Shown one piece after another: positions 1-8,366 of a DNA stretch of 64,000 bases. Origin of the DNA: Catenovulum agarivorans DS-2 (GTDB lineage Bacteria; Pseudomonadota; Gammaproteobacteria; Enterobacterales; Alteromonadaceae). The stretch is from positions 1 to 64,000 of the forward strand of contig NZ_ARZY01000015.1 in the NCBI RefSeq assembly GCF_000568405.1, in the 5' to 3' direction. The position numbers were made by a program, and so were the translations under genes. The number at the start of each line of letters is the position of its first letter. Within the stretch, counting starts at the first letter, position 1. The notes beneath the pieces were generated by a model, which was not told the DNA's origin, made no database searches, and worked only from the letters and a program-made list of their open reading frames with translations.

Positions 1-2
1 GC

Positions 3-2687
3 CGTTTAAGTTTACGCCAGCCGCAGCAAGACTCGCTGCGTGCTTTGGCGGTGGCAATTAGTGCTTCTGAACACAAATTGCTGAACCCACAACGCGATGT
101 GCCAGAATTATTAGAAACCCTAAAAGCCCAGTTCCCTAAGCTCAGCGATTTTGAACGCGACTTTCCATCACTGTGTTTTGCCTTGGCAACGGGTGTAGGT
201 AAAACCCGCTTGATGGGCGCTTTTATTACCTATTTGTATCAGGTGCATGGCATTCGCAACTATTTTGTGTTGGCACCTAACCTAACTATTTATGAAAAAT
301 TGATCAGCGATTTTTCACCAGCCTCACCTAAGTATGTGTTTAAAGGCATTACCGATTTTGTGCTGGCACCACCAGAAGTGATCACCGGTGACAACTATGA
401 AAGCCGTGGCGCTCAGGTACAAAACGACCTATTTGGTTCGGTACGTATTAATGTGTTTAACATTGCCAAAATTAATACTGAAGTGCGCGGCGGCAAGGCA
501 CCGCGTATTAAACGCTTAGCCGAAACTTTAGGTGAGAGTTACTTTGAGTACTTATCGAACTTACCTGACTTAGTGCTGTTAATGGATGAGTCACATCGCT
601 ATCGTGCAAGCGCGGGTATTAAGGCGTTAAATGATTTAAACCCGACGTTCGCGGTTGAGCTAACGGCAACACCCTTTACCGAATCAAGTCGTGGCCCAGT
701 GCACTTTAAAAATGTGGTGATTGATTATCCACTGGCTTGTGCCATGGATGATGGTTTTGTGAAAGAGCCTGCTGTCGTTACTCAGCGTAACTTTGATGCC
801 AGCCAGTACGATAAAGACGAACTGGAAACCATTAAGTTAATGGATGGTATTCGTTTGCATGAGCAAACCAAAGTGGATTTAACCACTTATGCACATGAAA
901 ATGATGCCAAGTTGGTTAAGCCCTTTATGTTGGTGATTGCTCGTGATACCACCCATGCCGCGGGACTTTTAACTAAGCTTGAAAGCGTATTTAAAGGGCG
1001 CTACCGCGGTAAAGTAATCCAGGTTGATAGCAGCAAAAAAGAAGAAGAAACTATTCAAGCACTACTAAATGTTGAACATGTGGATGAACCTACCGAGATT
1101 GTTATACACGTTAACATGCTAAAAGAAGGTTGGGACGTGACTAACCTGTACACTATCGTGCCACTTCGCGCCGCCAACGCCAGAACCCTAATTGAACAGT
1201 CAATTGGCCGTGGTTTACGTTTACCTTATGGCAAACGCACGGGTGTTGAAGCCGTCGATACGCTAAGTATTGTCGCCCACGACAAATTCCAAGAAATTGT
1301 TGATGAGGCTAATGACCCGAACAATCCTCTGCGCCTGAAAACACGCGTATTAGATCGCCCAGAAGATGATGTAACCAAACAAAGTGTGCAGGTGAAATCG
1401 AACCTAGAGCAGCAACTGACTGGTTCAGGCGTAACCGCTACCGGTGCAGACGGTAACCGTGAGGTACAAGAATCTAAAGCCACTTATATCACGCCTAACC
1501 AACAAACCGTTGCCCGCGCTGCATTGGGCGTGATCAAGCAATATCAAACACGCCCTACCGATGCGCCAACCAGTAAAGCGCTGTTAACGACTGAGGTAAA
1601 AGCACAGATCACCGAGCAGGTGAAAGCCCAGTTAACTCAAGAGCAACGGGAGCTATTTACCGAAGAGTCGGTGGATATTGCGGCGATTGTTGAGCAAGTC
1701 ACCCAGCTTACGGTGGATAACACCATAGATATTCCGCGTATTGTTGTTTCACCATCAGGTGAAGTGCGTACCGGCTATCACCCGTTTGATTTAGACATTG
1801 AATCCGTAAGTACCTTAAAGCCATTAGATAATGCACTTATCCAGCAAATGTTAGGCAAAAGCAAAAACAAAGTGCGTACTTTTGAAGATGGGTATTTGGC
1901 TGAAGATGAACCATTTAAGCAAAACTATATTCTTAGAAGATTATTTGAATACGATAGTATTCCCTATGACGAACACTCCGAATTACTTTACCAACTGGCT
2001 AGCCAAGCTGTTGAAGCGCTCCTAGATGCTAATAATGAAGACTCAGTAGTTGAAAACATATTGAAGTCTCAAGGTCACAAAATTGCAGAGTTAATTTATG
2101 CGCAACTAAACAAACACTTCTTTGAGGAAGCAACTGAGTACGTTGTAGATGTACGCAGTGGCTTTAGCACCTTACGTGACTGCGCTTACACCATAGCGCA
2201 AGACCAGCCGGTGCAAAACTACCGTGATACAGTGCGCGATGTCAGTCGCATCAAACAAATGCTCTTTGGTGGTTTTAGCCGTTGTTTATACCCATTGCAA
2301 AAGTTTGATTCAGACACTGAACGCCGCTTTGCGGTGATATTAGAGCGTGACTGCGAGAAATGGTTTAAGCCCGCCAAAGGCCAATTCAAGATGTACTACA
2401 AACGCGGTAGCGAGCATCCTGAATACGTGCCGGATTTCGTTGCTGAAACCGCCGACTATGTCTTGATGATTGAAACCAAAAGTACCCAACATCAAAACCA
2501 AGATGGCAGTTGGAATGAGGAAGTCACTGAAAAAGCCCGTAGCGGAGTGAAATGGTGCAGTCATGCCAGTGAGTATCTAGCCCAACACAGTGGCAAACCT
2601 TGGAAGTACTTACTCATTCCGCATGATGCAGTGAAAGAAGCTAATTCATTGGCTTACTTTGCTACCGTGTTTAATCAAAAAGAATAG
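3..2687 (+). CDS. Type III restriction-like DEAD/DEAH helicase with C-terminal nuclease domain (5' partial)
   Basis: This is the Res-type subunit of a restriction-like system: an SF2 helicase/translocase that drives DNA cleavage. The frame is open from base 3, so the start lies left of the window; a TTG at 45 is internal. Helicase motifs are in order: Walker A ATGVGKT near 186-206, the DESH box near 583-597, TATPF near 661-675, and the motif VI stretch QSIGRGLRLP near 1198-1227. Near the C-terminus, YVPDF followed by IETKS (about 2425-2483) fits a PD-(D/E)xK nuclease core. About 894 residues are visible, which is in the size range of Res-like proteins. A methyltransferase partner would be expected to the left, outside the window. 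The stop is followed by a hairpin at 2754. Family is confident; target and partner are unknown. Confidence 0.85.
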   Translation, partial: RLSLRQPQQDSLRALAVAISASEHKLLNPQRDVPELLETLKAQFPKLSDFERDFPSLCFALATGVGKTRLMGAFITYLYQVHGIRNYFVLAPNLTIYEKLISDFSPASPKYVFKGITDFVLAPPEVITGDNYESRGAQVQNDLFGSVRINVFNIAKINTEVRGGKAPRIKRLAETLGESYFEYLSNLPDLVLLMDESHRYRASAGIKALNDLNPTFAVELTATPFTESSRGPVHFKNVVIDYPLACAMDDGFVKEPAVVTQRNFDASQYDKDELETIKLMDGIRLHEQTKVDLTTYAHENDAKLVKPFMLVIARDTTHAAGLLTKLESVFKGRYRGKVIQVDSSKKEEETIQALLNVEHVDEPTEIVIHVNMLKEGWDVTNLYTIVPLRAANARTLIEQSIGRGLRLPYGKRTGVEAVDTLSIVAHDKFQEIVDEANDPNNPLRLKTRVLDRPEDDVTKQSVQVKSNLEQQLTGSGVTATGADGNREVQESKATYITPNQQTVARAALGVIKQYQTRPTDAPTSKALLTTEVKAQITEQVKAQLTQEQRELFTEESVDIAAIVEQVTQLTVDNTIDIPRIVVSPSGEVRTGYHPFDLDIESVSTLKPLDNALIQQMLGKSKNKVRTFEDGYLAEDEPFKQNYILRRLFEYDSIPYDEHSELLYQLASQAVEALLDANNEDSVVENILKSQGHKIAELIYAQLNKHFFEEATEYVVDVRSGFSTLRDCAYTIAQDQPVQNYRDTVRDVSRIKQMLFGGFSRCLYPLQKFDSDTERRFAVILERDCEKWFKPAKGQFKMYYKRGSEHPEYVPDFVAETADYVLMIETKSTQHQNQDGSWNEEVTEKARSGVKWCSHASEYLAQHSGKPWKYLLIPHDAVKEANSLAYFATVFNQKE

Positions 2688-2753
2688 TGCAGGGTTGAAT
2701 AATCTAAAATCGGCGACTAAAAGACATAAGGCGCTTTGAAAATGTTAATAGCA

Positions 2754-2779
2754 AAAGTGAGCACTCAAGTGCTCACTTT
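2754..2779. terminator. Perfect hairpin between the helicase and the cysteine protease gene
   Basis: Two 12-base arms, AAAGTGAGCACT and AGTGCTCACTTT, are separated by two bases. The hairpin lies 66 bases after the helicase stop and ends four bases before the AAGGA ribosome site of the next gene. It has no U-tract beyond the arm itself, so it may be a terminator, an attenuator or a structure that controls translation of the protease. Confidence 0.5.
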
Positions 2780-2794
2780 AACAAGGAATAACGA

Positions 2795-3400
2795 ATGAGT
2801 ATCAAACGAGTAAAACCTGTTAAGCAAGGGGATTTAGATGGCGCTTGTGGTTTTTATGCAATTGTAAATGCGCTTAAAACACTTGAACCAGCATTTGATG
2901 AGCAGGAACTATTTACACAAGTTATTGGTGGCTATATGCAAGATGGCGATTTTAATAGCTTTTTTAATGGAACAAGGCGCGGAACAATTAAAAATACCTT
3001 AAGCCGAGTGATTGATTATATCAATGGGCAGTATGATTTATTTGATGACAAAACCGCAGAGCTTTACAGGCTCAAATTTTCAATTCCTTTTTGGCATAAA
3101 GACACAGCCCGAACAAGAAAGTCAGTATTGAAAGAAATTCAGCAAGCTGACAACGGCAAAAATCTTGTGTGTATCATAGGCTATGACCTTCAATATGGTG
3201 GGCACTGGTCAGTGGTTAAGAAAGTATCAGATAAAGGGTTGCATATGGTTGATTCATCATACGAAAAATCAATTATTCCTTTAGCTGAAATGAGAGTCGA
3301 CAGCAATCAGAAACCTAGTAAATTAAAACCATATAATTTATGTTCTGACGACATATTTATCATAGAAAAGCAGTGGTTGGGTGATGTCTTTCATGATTAA
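2795..3400 (+). CDS. Stand-alone papain-like (C39-like) cysteine protease
   Basis: A 201-residue protein without signal peptide or membrane segment. The sequence has the layout of a papain-fold cysteine peptidase of the C39/BtgH-like type: Gln11 in KQGDLDG as a possible oxyanion-hole residue, Cys18 in GACGFYAIVNA, His137 in YGGHWSVV, and Asp153 in MVDSS. Spacing and hydrophobic context of all four fit the fold. The start ATG has AAGGA seven bases upstream. It lies between a restriction-like helicase and the HNH/coiled-coil pair, so a role in a conflict system, for example processing a partner or a toxin, is possible. That is inference; it could also be a transglutaminase-like or inactive relative. 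The exact family was not identified. Confidence 0.6.
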   Translation: MSIKRVKPVKQGDLDGACGFYAIVNALKTLEPAFDEQELFTQVIGGYMQDGDFNSFFNGTRRGTIKNTLSRVIDYINGQYDLFDDKTAELYRLKFSIPFWHKDTARTRKSVLKEIQQADNGKNLVCIIGYDLQYGGHWSVVKKVSDKGLHMVDSSYEKSIIPLAEMRVDSNQKPSKLKPYNLCSDDIFIIEKQWLGDVFHD

Positions 3401-3448
3401 TACAAAAGGTTTAATCAGGAAGCTATTTTGTTAGTAACTGATTAAATT

Positions 3449-3477
3449 TTGACTATATTCAACAGATACAGTTAATT
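3449..3477 (+). promoter_or_regulatory. Sigma70-type promoter for the HNH/coiled-coil pair
   Basis: TTGACT at 3449-3454 and TTAATT at 3472-3477 are separated by 17 bases. The -10 ends 22 bases before the ATG at 3500, which also has an AAGGA ribosome site at 3489-3493. This suggests the two downstream genes can be transcribed separately from the protease gene. Confidence 0.5.
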
Positions 3478-3499
3478 CTTAGTACCACAAGGACAATAA

Positions 3500-5071
3500 A
3501 TGGATAGCAATAAGCAAGCGACTCAGACTAAAAGCGAGCTTCGTGAACAAAGATTACAGGAATTATTAAATAGCTGCCAAGAGCAAGTGATACAACAAAT
3601 AATTGGTCCTTTTGGACTGACCCCCGCAATGTTTGATGATAAGCGCGGTGGGAACGTAACTACCCAACATAATGCAAACCAGGGGATTTTTGCTAAAGAG
3701 TCAGAAGAATACAGCCGCGTTGATTATGACTACAGTCAAGCTAAAAGGGATAAAATGAAGGAGGCAGTGCAAAATGGCACGATGAATAGTCAGGTTTTCA
3801 TAGATGAATACACTGGCAAAACGGAATCTACTCAAAGAACCACTTCTACAGGTAAGCTGGGTACGAATGCCGAGTTGGATCATACAAAACCAGTAGCGGA
3901 AATCCATAAAGGTGGTGGTTGGATGATGGATAAAGACGGTAGAAAAGCAGTCGCGTCTGAGAAAGATAACCTCCATTACACCACAATGGAAAATAACAGG
4001 AAAAAGAGTGACTTGTCTGCTGAAGACGCTTTGTCTGCTGAGAACGGATACGATCCTTCGGTCACACAACCTATAATAGATAAAGCAAATGAAGCAGTTG
4101 AAAAACACATGCCAACCGCGATGGAGCGCATGCAATACCATGGTAAAGAGCTCGCGATAACAGGAGCTAAAGAGGCGAGTAAAAATGCGTTACGCCAAGC
4201 TTTAGGTGTTTTGCTGCACGAATTTGTTCAAGGCTCATTTGTCGAGCTAAAACAATTGATGTCTCATCCTAATGATCAATCTTTAATTGAACGTTTAATA
4301 TCAGCCTTTAAACGTGTAGCAGAACGAGTAATTTCAAAGCTCAAACACGCTTTAGAGTCGGCTTTAAAAGGAGGTGTTCAAGGGTTTGTTAGTAATCTTC
4401 TTACGTTTATCATCAACTCTGTTGTTACAACTTCTGCTAAGGTGGTTACCATAATTCGTGAAAGCATGAAAGGCTTGTGGGAGGCTTTAACTCTGCTAGT
4501 TAAGCCACCCAAAGAACAACCCTATAGCGAAGTGTGCCGTCAGGTTACCAAAATTTTTGCAGGTATTGTAACTATGGGGCTCGGTATGATGTTTGAAGAA
4601 TCCATTAAGGGATTTATTATGTCGATTCCGATCTTAACGCCAATTGCCGATGTTATCTCACTTGCCGTATCAGGAATACTGACAGGGATAACTACAGCTT
4701 TGGTTATCTACGGAATTGATCGCTTCTTTGATTGGTTATCATCAACCGGAACTGAATTGTTACAAGCAAAAGAAGCTCATTTAGACGAACTCAAAAATAA
4801 TTTTCATCAGATGGCGAACTGGATTGAATCACAGTATCAATGCTCTACAGAATATCGTCAGATTGCCGCTGAATATGGAATGATTGAACGCAATTTACAT
4901 CGTGCTTCAGAGCAATCACATCAAACTCTTGATAGTGGTAGCCGTATGTTGGAGAGTCGTGCGATAGCAATTAGCAATTTGGAACAAGAAATTGAAAAAC
5001 ATCGCAGTCAGCAAGACGAGTTAGACCGGCTAATGCAAGCTTATTTTGAGTCAAAGGAGACCGATAGATGA
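3500..5071 (+). CDS. HNH-type nuclease with C-terminal membrane/helical domain
   Basis: A 523-residue protein that I cannot assign to a named family. Residues 125-170 form an HNH signature: ELDHTKPVAEIH (Asp127, His128, His136), then DNLHYTTMENNRKK (Asn157, His159, Asn165-166, Lys168). Residues about 210-345 are amphipathic helices, and about 351-410 are strongly hydrophobic with two or three possible membrane segments. Residues 415-523 are charged and probably coiled coil. The N-terminal 100 residues are polar. The ATG has a strong ribosome site and its own promoter. The last four bases overlap the next gene (ATGA), implying translational coupling. A nuclease joined to a membrane region, coupled to a membrane-anchored coiled coil, resembles the architecture of membrane-associated defence or toxin systems, but the function is inference. 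Confidence 0.65.
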   Translation: MDSNKQATQTKSELREQRLQELLNSCQEQVIQQIIGPFGLTPAMFDDKRGGNVTTQHNANQGIFAKESEEYSRVDYDYSQAKRDKMKEAVQNGTMNSQVFIDEYTGKTESTQRTTSTGKLGTNAELDHTKPVAEIHKGGGWMMDKDGRKAVASEKDNLHYTTMENNRKKSDLSAEDALSAENGYDPSVTQPIIDKANEAVEKHMPTAMERMQYHGKELAITGAKEASKNALRQALGVLLHEFVQGSFVELKQLMSHPNDQSLIERLISAFKRVAERVISKLKHALESALKGGVQGFVSNLLTFIINSVVTTSAKVVTIIRESMKGLWEALTLLVKPPKEQPYSEVCRQVTKIFAGIVTMGLGMMFEESIKGFIMSIPILTPIADVISLAVSGILTGITTALVIYGIDRFFDWLSSTGTELLQAKEAHLDELKNNFHQMANWIESQYQCSTEYRQIAAEYGMIERNLHRASEQSHQTLDSGSRMLESRAIAISNLEQEIEKHRSQQDELDRLMQAYFESKETDR

Positions 5072-6219
5072 GTACTGAGCTTAAACAAGTCGTTCAATCA
5101 ATGTCTCAGGTTTCAATTCCCCAAGAAATCTTAAACAAAGTTGATATGAAAAATCTTCTGCAAGGTTTTTCGGATGACTACAAAAAACTAGATGATTTAA
5201 AGAAAGCTAGATCTCAGCATGAAGATAGAAGCATGATTGGTCGCTGGTTGAACAACGGTGAACTTGAAAATGCACAGCTTGATGCCGCAGAGTTACAGGC
5301 CAGTTTTTCGAAAAAGTTAGGCCAGTTGATGGTTATTTCTGTTGCACAATCTCAGCAACTTCACCAACAGCAAGTAGATTTGTCAGGTCAGCAAAAAATC
5401 ATTAAAAAACAAACTGAGCAGTTAGCTGACAATGATGAGAACTTAAAAACGCAGCAGCTTAGTTTAGAGCAGCAAAATGTAAAGCTTGAAAATTTAGTTA
5501 ACGAGTATTTTGAATTAAAGGGGTTAACTCAGGATGGTGCTCTGCAATTAATTAAAATTGCCAATGAAGTTAAAGAAACCAAAGAGTATTTGGCTAATGA
5601 TTTTGAAATACGGATGCAGGAAATAGAAAGGATTCGTCAAAATATTCTCATCGAACAATCTGAGTTGAAGAGTCACCAAATTCAGCAACTGAATATTTTT
5701 GCTGACGATGCAAAGCAGCGTTTGGAAGACTATCGACATTTGATAGATCAAACTGTTAAGCAGGCTTCTGATCAAATTCGCTTAACAGAGCAACAGCTGC
5801 AGTTAGCAATGAATACGGTAGAAGAGCGAATAGATGAGACATTGTTAACTTCGATGGGAGAGCAAAAACAACAATTAGCAGAATATGATCTGGGTTGGCG
5901 AGACAATAGGGACGAAATACTCGCGGTATTGAATCAATGCCAGAATGATAGTGAGAACGCGATTCAACTACAAAATAGCCGACTCGAGGAGCTGCGAGAC
6001 GATAATGCCCAATTACAACAAAAACTAAATAAACAGGAACAGCAGAATACTCAGCAATTGGACGTATTACATTCATTATTAGATACTCTGAAAACAGAAT
6101 CCGAGAAGCGTGAACTTTATTGGCAGCAACGCTGGAAATTAATGACAAGTTCAATAGCTGGTATTGCGACTACTTTAGCCGCAATAATAGGTTATTGGGC
6201 TTATATGAGTTACTATTAA
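5068..6219 (+). CDS. Tail-anchored long coiled-coil protein, partner of the HNH protein
   Basis: A 383-residue protein, rich in Gln, Glu, Lys and Leu, with almost continuous coiled-coil character from about residue 75 to 350 and a single C-terminal hydrophobic segment (about 357-380, ending WAYMSYY). It would be anchored in the inner membrane with the coiled coil in the cytoplasm, if it follows the usual tail-anchor topology. No N-terminal signal peptide is present. It starts inside the stop codon of the HNH gene, so the two proteins are probably made in a fixed ratio and may form a membrane complex. It ends 24 bases before the stop of the convergent WYL regulator. No known domain was recognised; sensor or scaffold for the nuclease is a guess. 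Confidence 0.65.
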   Translation: MSTELKQVVQSMSQVSIPQEILNKVDMKNLLQGFSDDYKKLDDLKKARSQHEDRSMIGRWLNNGELENAQLDAAELQASFSKKLGQLMVISVAQSQQLHQQQVDLSGQQKIIKKQTEQLADNDENLKTQQLSLEQQNVKLENLVNEYFELKGLTQDGALQLIKIANEVKETKEYLANDFEIRMQEIERIRQNILIEQSELKSHQIQQLNIFADDAKQRLEDYRHLIDQTVKQASDQIRLTEQQLQLAMNTVEERIDETLLTSMGEQKQQLAEYDLGWRDNRDEILAVLNQCQNDSENAIQLQNSRLEELRDDNAQLQQKLNKQEQQNTQQLDVLHSLLDTLKTESEKRELYWQQRWKLMTSSIAGIATTLAAIIGYWAYMSYY

Positions 6220-6242
6220 TGAACCTATGGGAGCTTGACTGG

Positions 6243-7199
6243 CTAAGCTGTGTTCTGTGAGTTAGAATGATGAGAGCTTATGCTTTTCATCAGCCGTCCA
6301 ATTTTACCGTACATTTTTTTACACACCCAGTTGGGCGAGGTTATAGCAACTTCGCCCTCGGCAAATACGACAAAACGCCATATATCCGCTAATTTATTAA
6401 ACTCTATACTTAGCAAGGTCTCATCTTTGGTTGAATCAATGTCGTGATTGAATCTGTTAGTGGTTAGATAGCCGCTTATGCGGTCGGTTAAATTGGAGCA
6501 TTTTGCTTGTACCTTTATTGTGGTTAAGGTTTCACTGTTAAGTTGTGCGGTTTCAGACTTTAGCTCTACGTCTAGAATGTCCATAAGTTTTAGCTCTGAA
6601 ACTTTTAAGCTCAATTCACTTAAACGAACAAAATATTTTGCAGGGTTGTGGTTATAATCTACCCGCCAAATTTCTGCATTTGGATAGGTTTTGTTTACCT
6701 TGATTTGGCCGAATATTCGTCTGTTTAGGCTTAAGCGTATTTTGCGTTTTTTTACTAAGGCTAATATGAGTTTGGCTTCGTTTTTATCGGCACCCGTCAT
6801 TTTATTCAGTGCTTGTTGGCCTGATAGCTCTTTTAGTACACTTTCGGCGGCCGTAAAATAATTACTCAGTGGCTCAAGCAGGTGGTCGGCTAGTTGGGGC
6901 TCCAATACCTGCTTTATCAACAAAAATTGAATGGCTGTGCGTGCCGACATGCTGTTAAGTGCATTGGCGCGCCAAGTTTTGTTGTAGCTCCAGCCGTAAG
7001 GTTTACTGCGTTGGTCTAGCTCTATACCAAAGTTACCTGCATTGTATAAATGCTGTAAGTCGCGTTGAATAGAGCGCACACTGGTTGTTTCGCCTTCTGC
7101 TATTAATTTGGCGTATAAATCTTGCGTGGTAATTTTTTGTGGTGACCTTGGCAAAAACTGCAACATGGTCATCACGCGCTCTAACAGTTCAACTTTCAT
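6243..7199 (-). CDS. WYL-type helix-turn-helix transcriptional regulator
   Basis: A cytoplasmic DNA-binding regulator. The N-terminus (KVELLERVMTMLQFLP, then SVRSIQRDLQHL) is an HTH_11/DeoR-like winged helix. The remainder, with the KKRKIRLSLNR and YFVRLSEL stretches, fits a divergent WYL ligand-binding domain and a C-terminal extension. WYL regulators commonly control defence islands by sensing nucleotides or nucleic acid, which is family knowledge. The start at 7199 (ATG, about 318 residues) is preferred over an upstream TTG at 7214. It lies 42 bases downstream of the FtsZ-like gene on the same strand and is likely co-transcribed with it. It is convergent with the coiled-coil gene, 24 bases away. 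Confidence 0.75.
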   Translation of the reverse strand: MKVELLERVMTMLQFLPRSPQKITTQDLYAKLIAEGETTSVRSIQRDLQHLYNAGNFGIELDQRSKPYGWSYNKTWRANALNSMSARTAIQFLLIKQVLEPQLADHLLEPLSNYFTAAESVLKELSGQQALNKMTGADKNEAKLILALVKKRKIRLSLNRRIFGQIKVNKTYPNAEIWRVDYNHNPAKYFVRLSELSLKVSELKLMDILDVELKSETAQLNSETLTTIKVQAKCSNLTDRISGYLTTNRFNHDIDSTKDETLLSIEFNKLADIWRFVVFAEGEVAITSPNWVCKKMYGKIGRLMKSISSHHSNSQNTA

Positions 7200-7241
7200 A
7201 ACAGGTATCTTCAAGTAGCTTGAATAGCAGTTTAATACGAG

Positions 7242-8228
7242 TTAACGGCAAAATGCGTCGTTAACCAAAGTGGATACGTTTAAATCAAACTTAGGTTCGT
7301 TTTCTAGCGCGCCACTGAGTATAAAAAACACCTCAATATCTTCTTTGGCCTCGTCGGTTTGGTGTAGCCCTATAATTAACAATGCATTTTCTGCAATATG
7401 TTGTTGAATCATATCGCCAATGGTTTGTAAATCCAGCAAGTTAAAGTTGCTACCTGCATTAATTTGTACCAGTGCAGCATGGCTGCGCCTTATGTAAGCA
7501 TGTAATGCTAATGGGTTGATAAGCTGCGTATGGCTAATACTGTCTATAGCTTGGTGATTAATACTCAGTTGATTGATGTGCACAAAGCTTGGCTCTGTCA
7601 GTACTGCTTTAACATCGTTCATATCTAGGTTAATTAAACTGACTTTAGTTAAAATATCGACCACACCAGATAAACAGGTTAAGTTAGCTTGGTTCGATTG
7701 TTTAAAACATTCAAGCAAAGTGGTTTTGCCACCAAATATGCTGCGTAACAAGTTATTCTGAATAACTTGAATGGCATTACACAAGCCGGTTATTTTTTGC
7801 AGTGCGGCTTGTGCCTGCTGCATACGTTTTTTGCCCTCAAACTCAAAGGGTAGGGTGACAATACAGCAAGTTAATATGTTGGCTTGTTCAATCAGTTTTG
7901 CAATAACTGGTAATGCGCCGCTGCCAGTACCGCCGCCAAGGCCTGCGGTTAATACAATAAAATCGTAACCTGATACCAATGCTTCTAGTTGTTTAGACGA
8001 CTCTAAAGCCGCAGCTTCGCCAACTTGTGGTAAGGCGCCAGCACCTAAGCCTCGTGTGGTTTGCTCGCCAATTTGAATATATTCAATGCCATCTTGCTGG
8101 TGGCTTACAATGTCAGTATTTAACGCAAATAAGCTTGCTTGACTTGCAAAACCCGCTTGGGCAATCAAACGCACATTGTTGCAGCCACAGCCGCCTACAC
8201 CAATTACCGCGACAAATGCATCATTCAT
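7242..8228 (-). CDS. FtsZ paralogue (tubulin/FtsZ-family GTPase)
   Basis: A 328-residue FtsZ-like GTPase. The nucleotide-binding motifs are present: GVGGCGCNN at residues 10-18, GAGALPQVG at 62-70, TAGLGGGTGSG at 94-104, and TLPFEFEGKKRM at 125-136. The T7 loop reads NLDMND (200-205), keeping both acidic residues that activate the neighbouring subunit's GTP, so assembly and hydrolysis are plausible. It is shorter than housekeeping FtsZ and ends soon after the GTPase core, with no obvious linker or conserved C-terminal peptide for FtsA/ZipA. The usual division neighbours (ftsA, ftsQ, lpxC) are absent. Instead, one WYL regulator follows it and another is divergent. The ATG has AAGAGG upstream. 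It is an accessory cytoskeletal or defence-linked FtsZ, and its role is unknown. Confidence 0.85.
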   Translation of the reverse strand: MNDAFVAVIGVGGCGCNNVRLIAQAGFASQASLFALNTDIVSHQQDGIEYIQIGEQTTRGLGAGALPQVGEAAALESSKQLEALVSGYDFIVLTAGLGGGTGSGALPVIAKLIEQANILTCCIVTLPFEFEGKKRMQQAQAALQKITGLCNAIQVIQNNLLRSIFGGKTTLLECFKQSNQANLTCLSGVVDILTKVSLINLDMNDVKAVLTEPSFVHINQLSINHQAIDSISHTQLINPLALHAYIRRSHAALVQINAGSNFNLLDLQTIGDMIQQHIAENALLIIGLHQTDEAKEDIEVFFILSGALENEPKFDLNVSTLVNDAFCR

Positions 8229-8366
8229 ATCAACCTCTTAAATTTGTTTATTATTTTGTTGATTTCAGTATGCATTTGGCTGCGCCAGAGTGTGTCGCAT
8301 TGCGCTAGGCATTGTTAAAAAAACACGGTATAACAGGCGGTAATAGAATTATAGGGCGGATAAGAA
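8229..8366. promoter_or_regulatory. Divergent control region between the FtsZ-like gene and the second WYL regulator
   Basis: This 138-base gap holds both start regions: AAGAGG before the FtsZ-like ATG (minus) and a weak site before the plus-strand ATG. The stretch around 8280-8310 has TGCGCC and TTGCGC half-sites separated by GTGTCGCA, which could be an operator for one or both WYL proteins. TATAAC near 8329 may be a -10 for the plus-strand gene, but I could not find a well-spaced -35. Confidence 0.35.
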
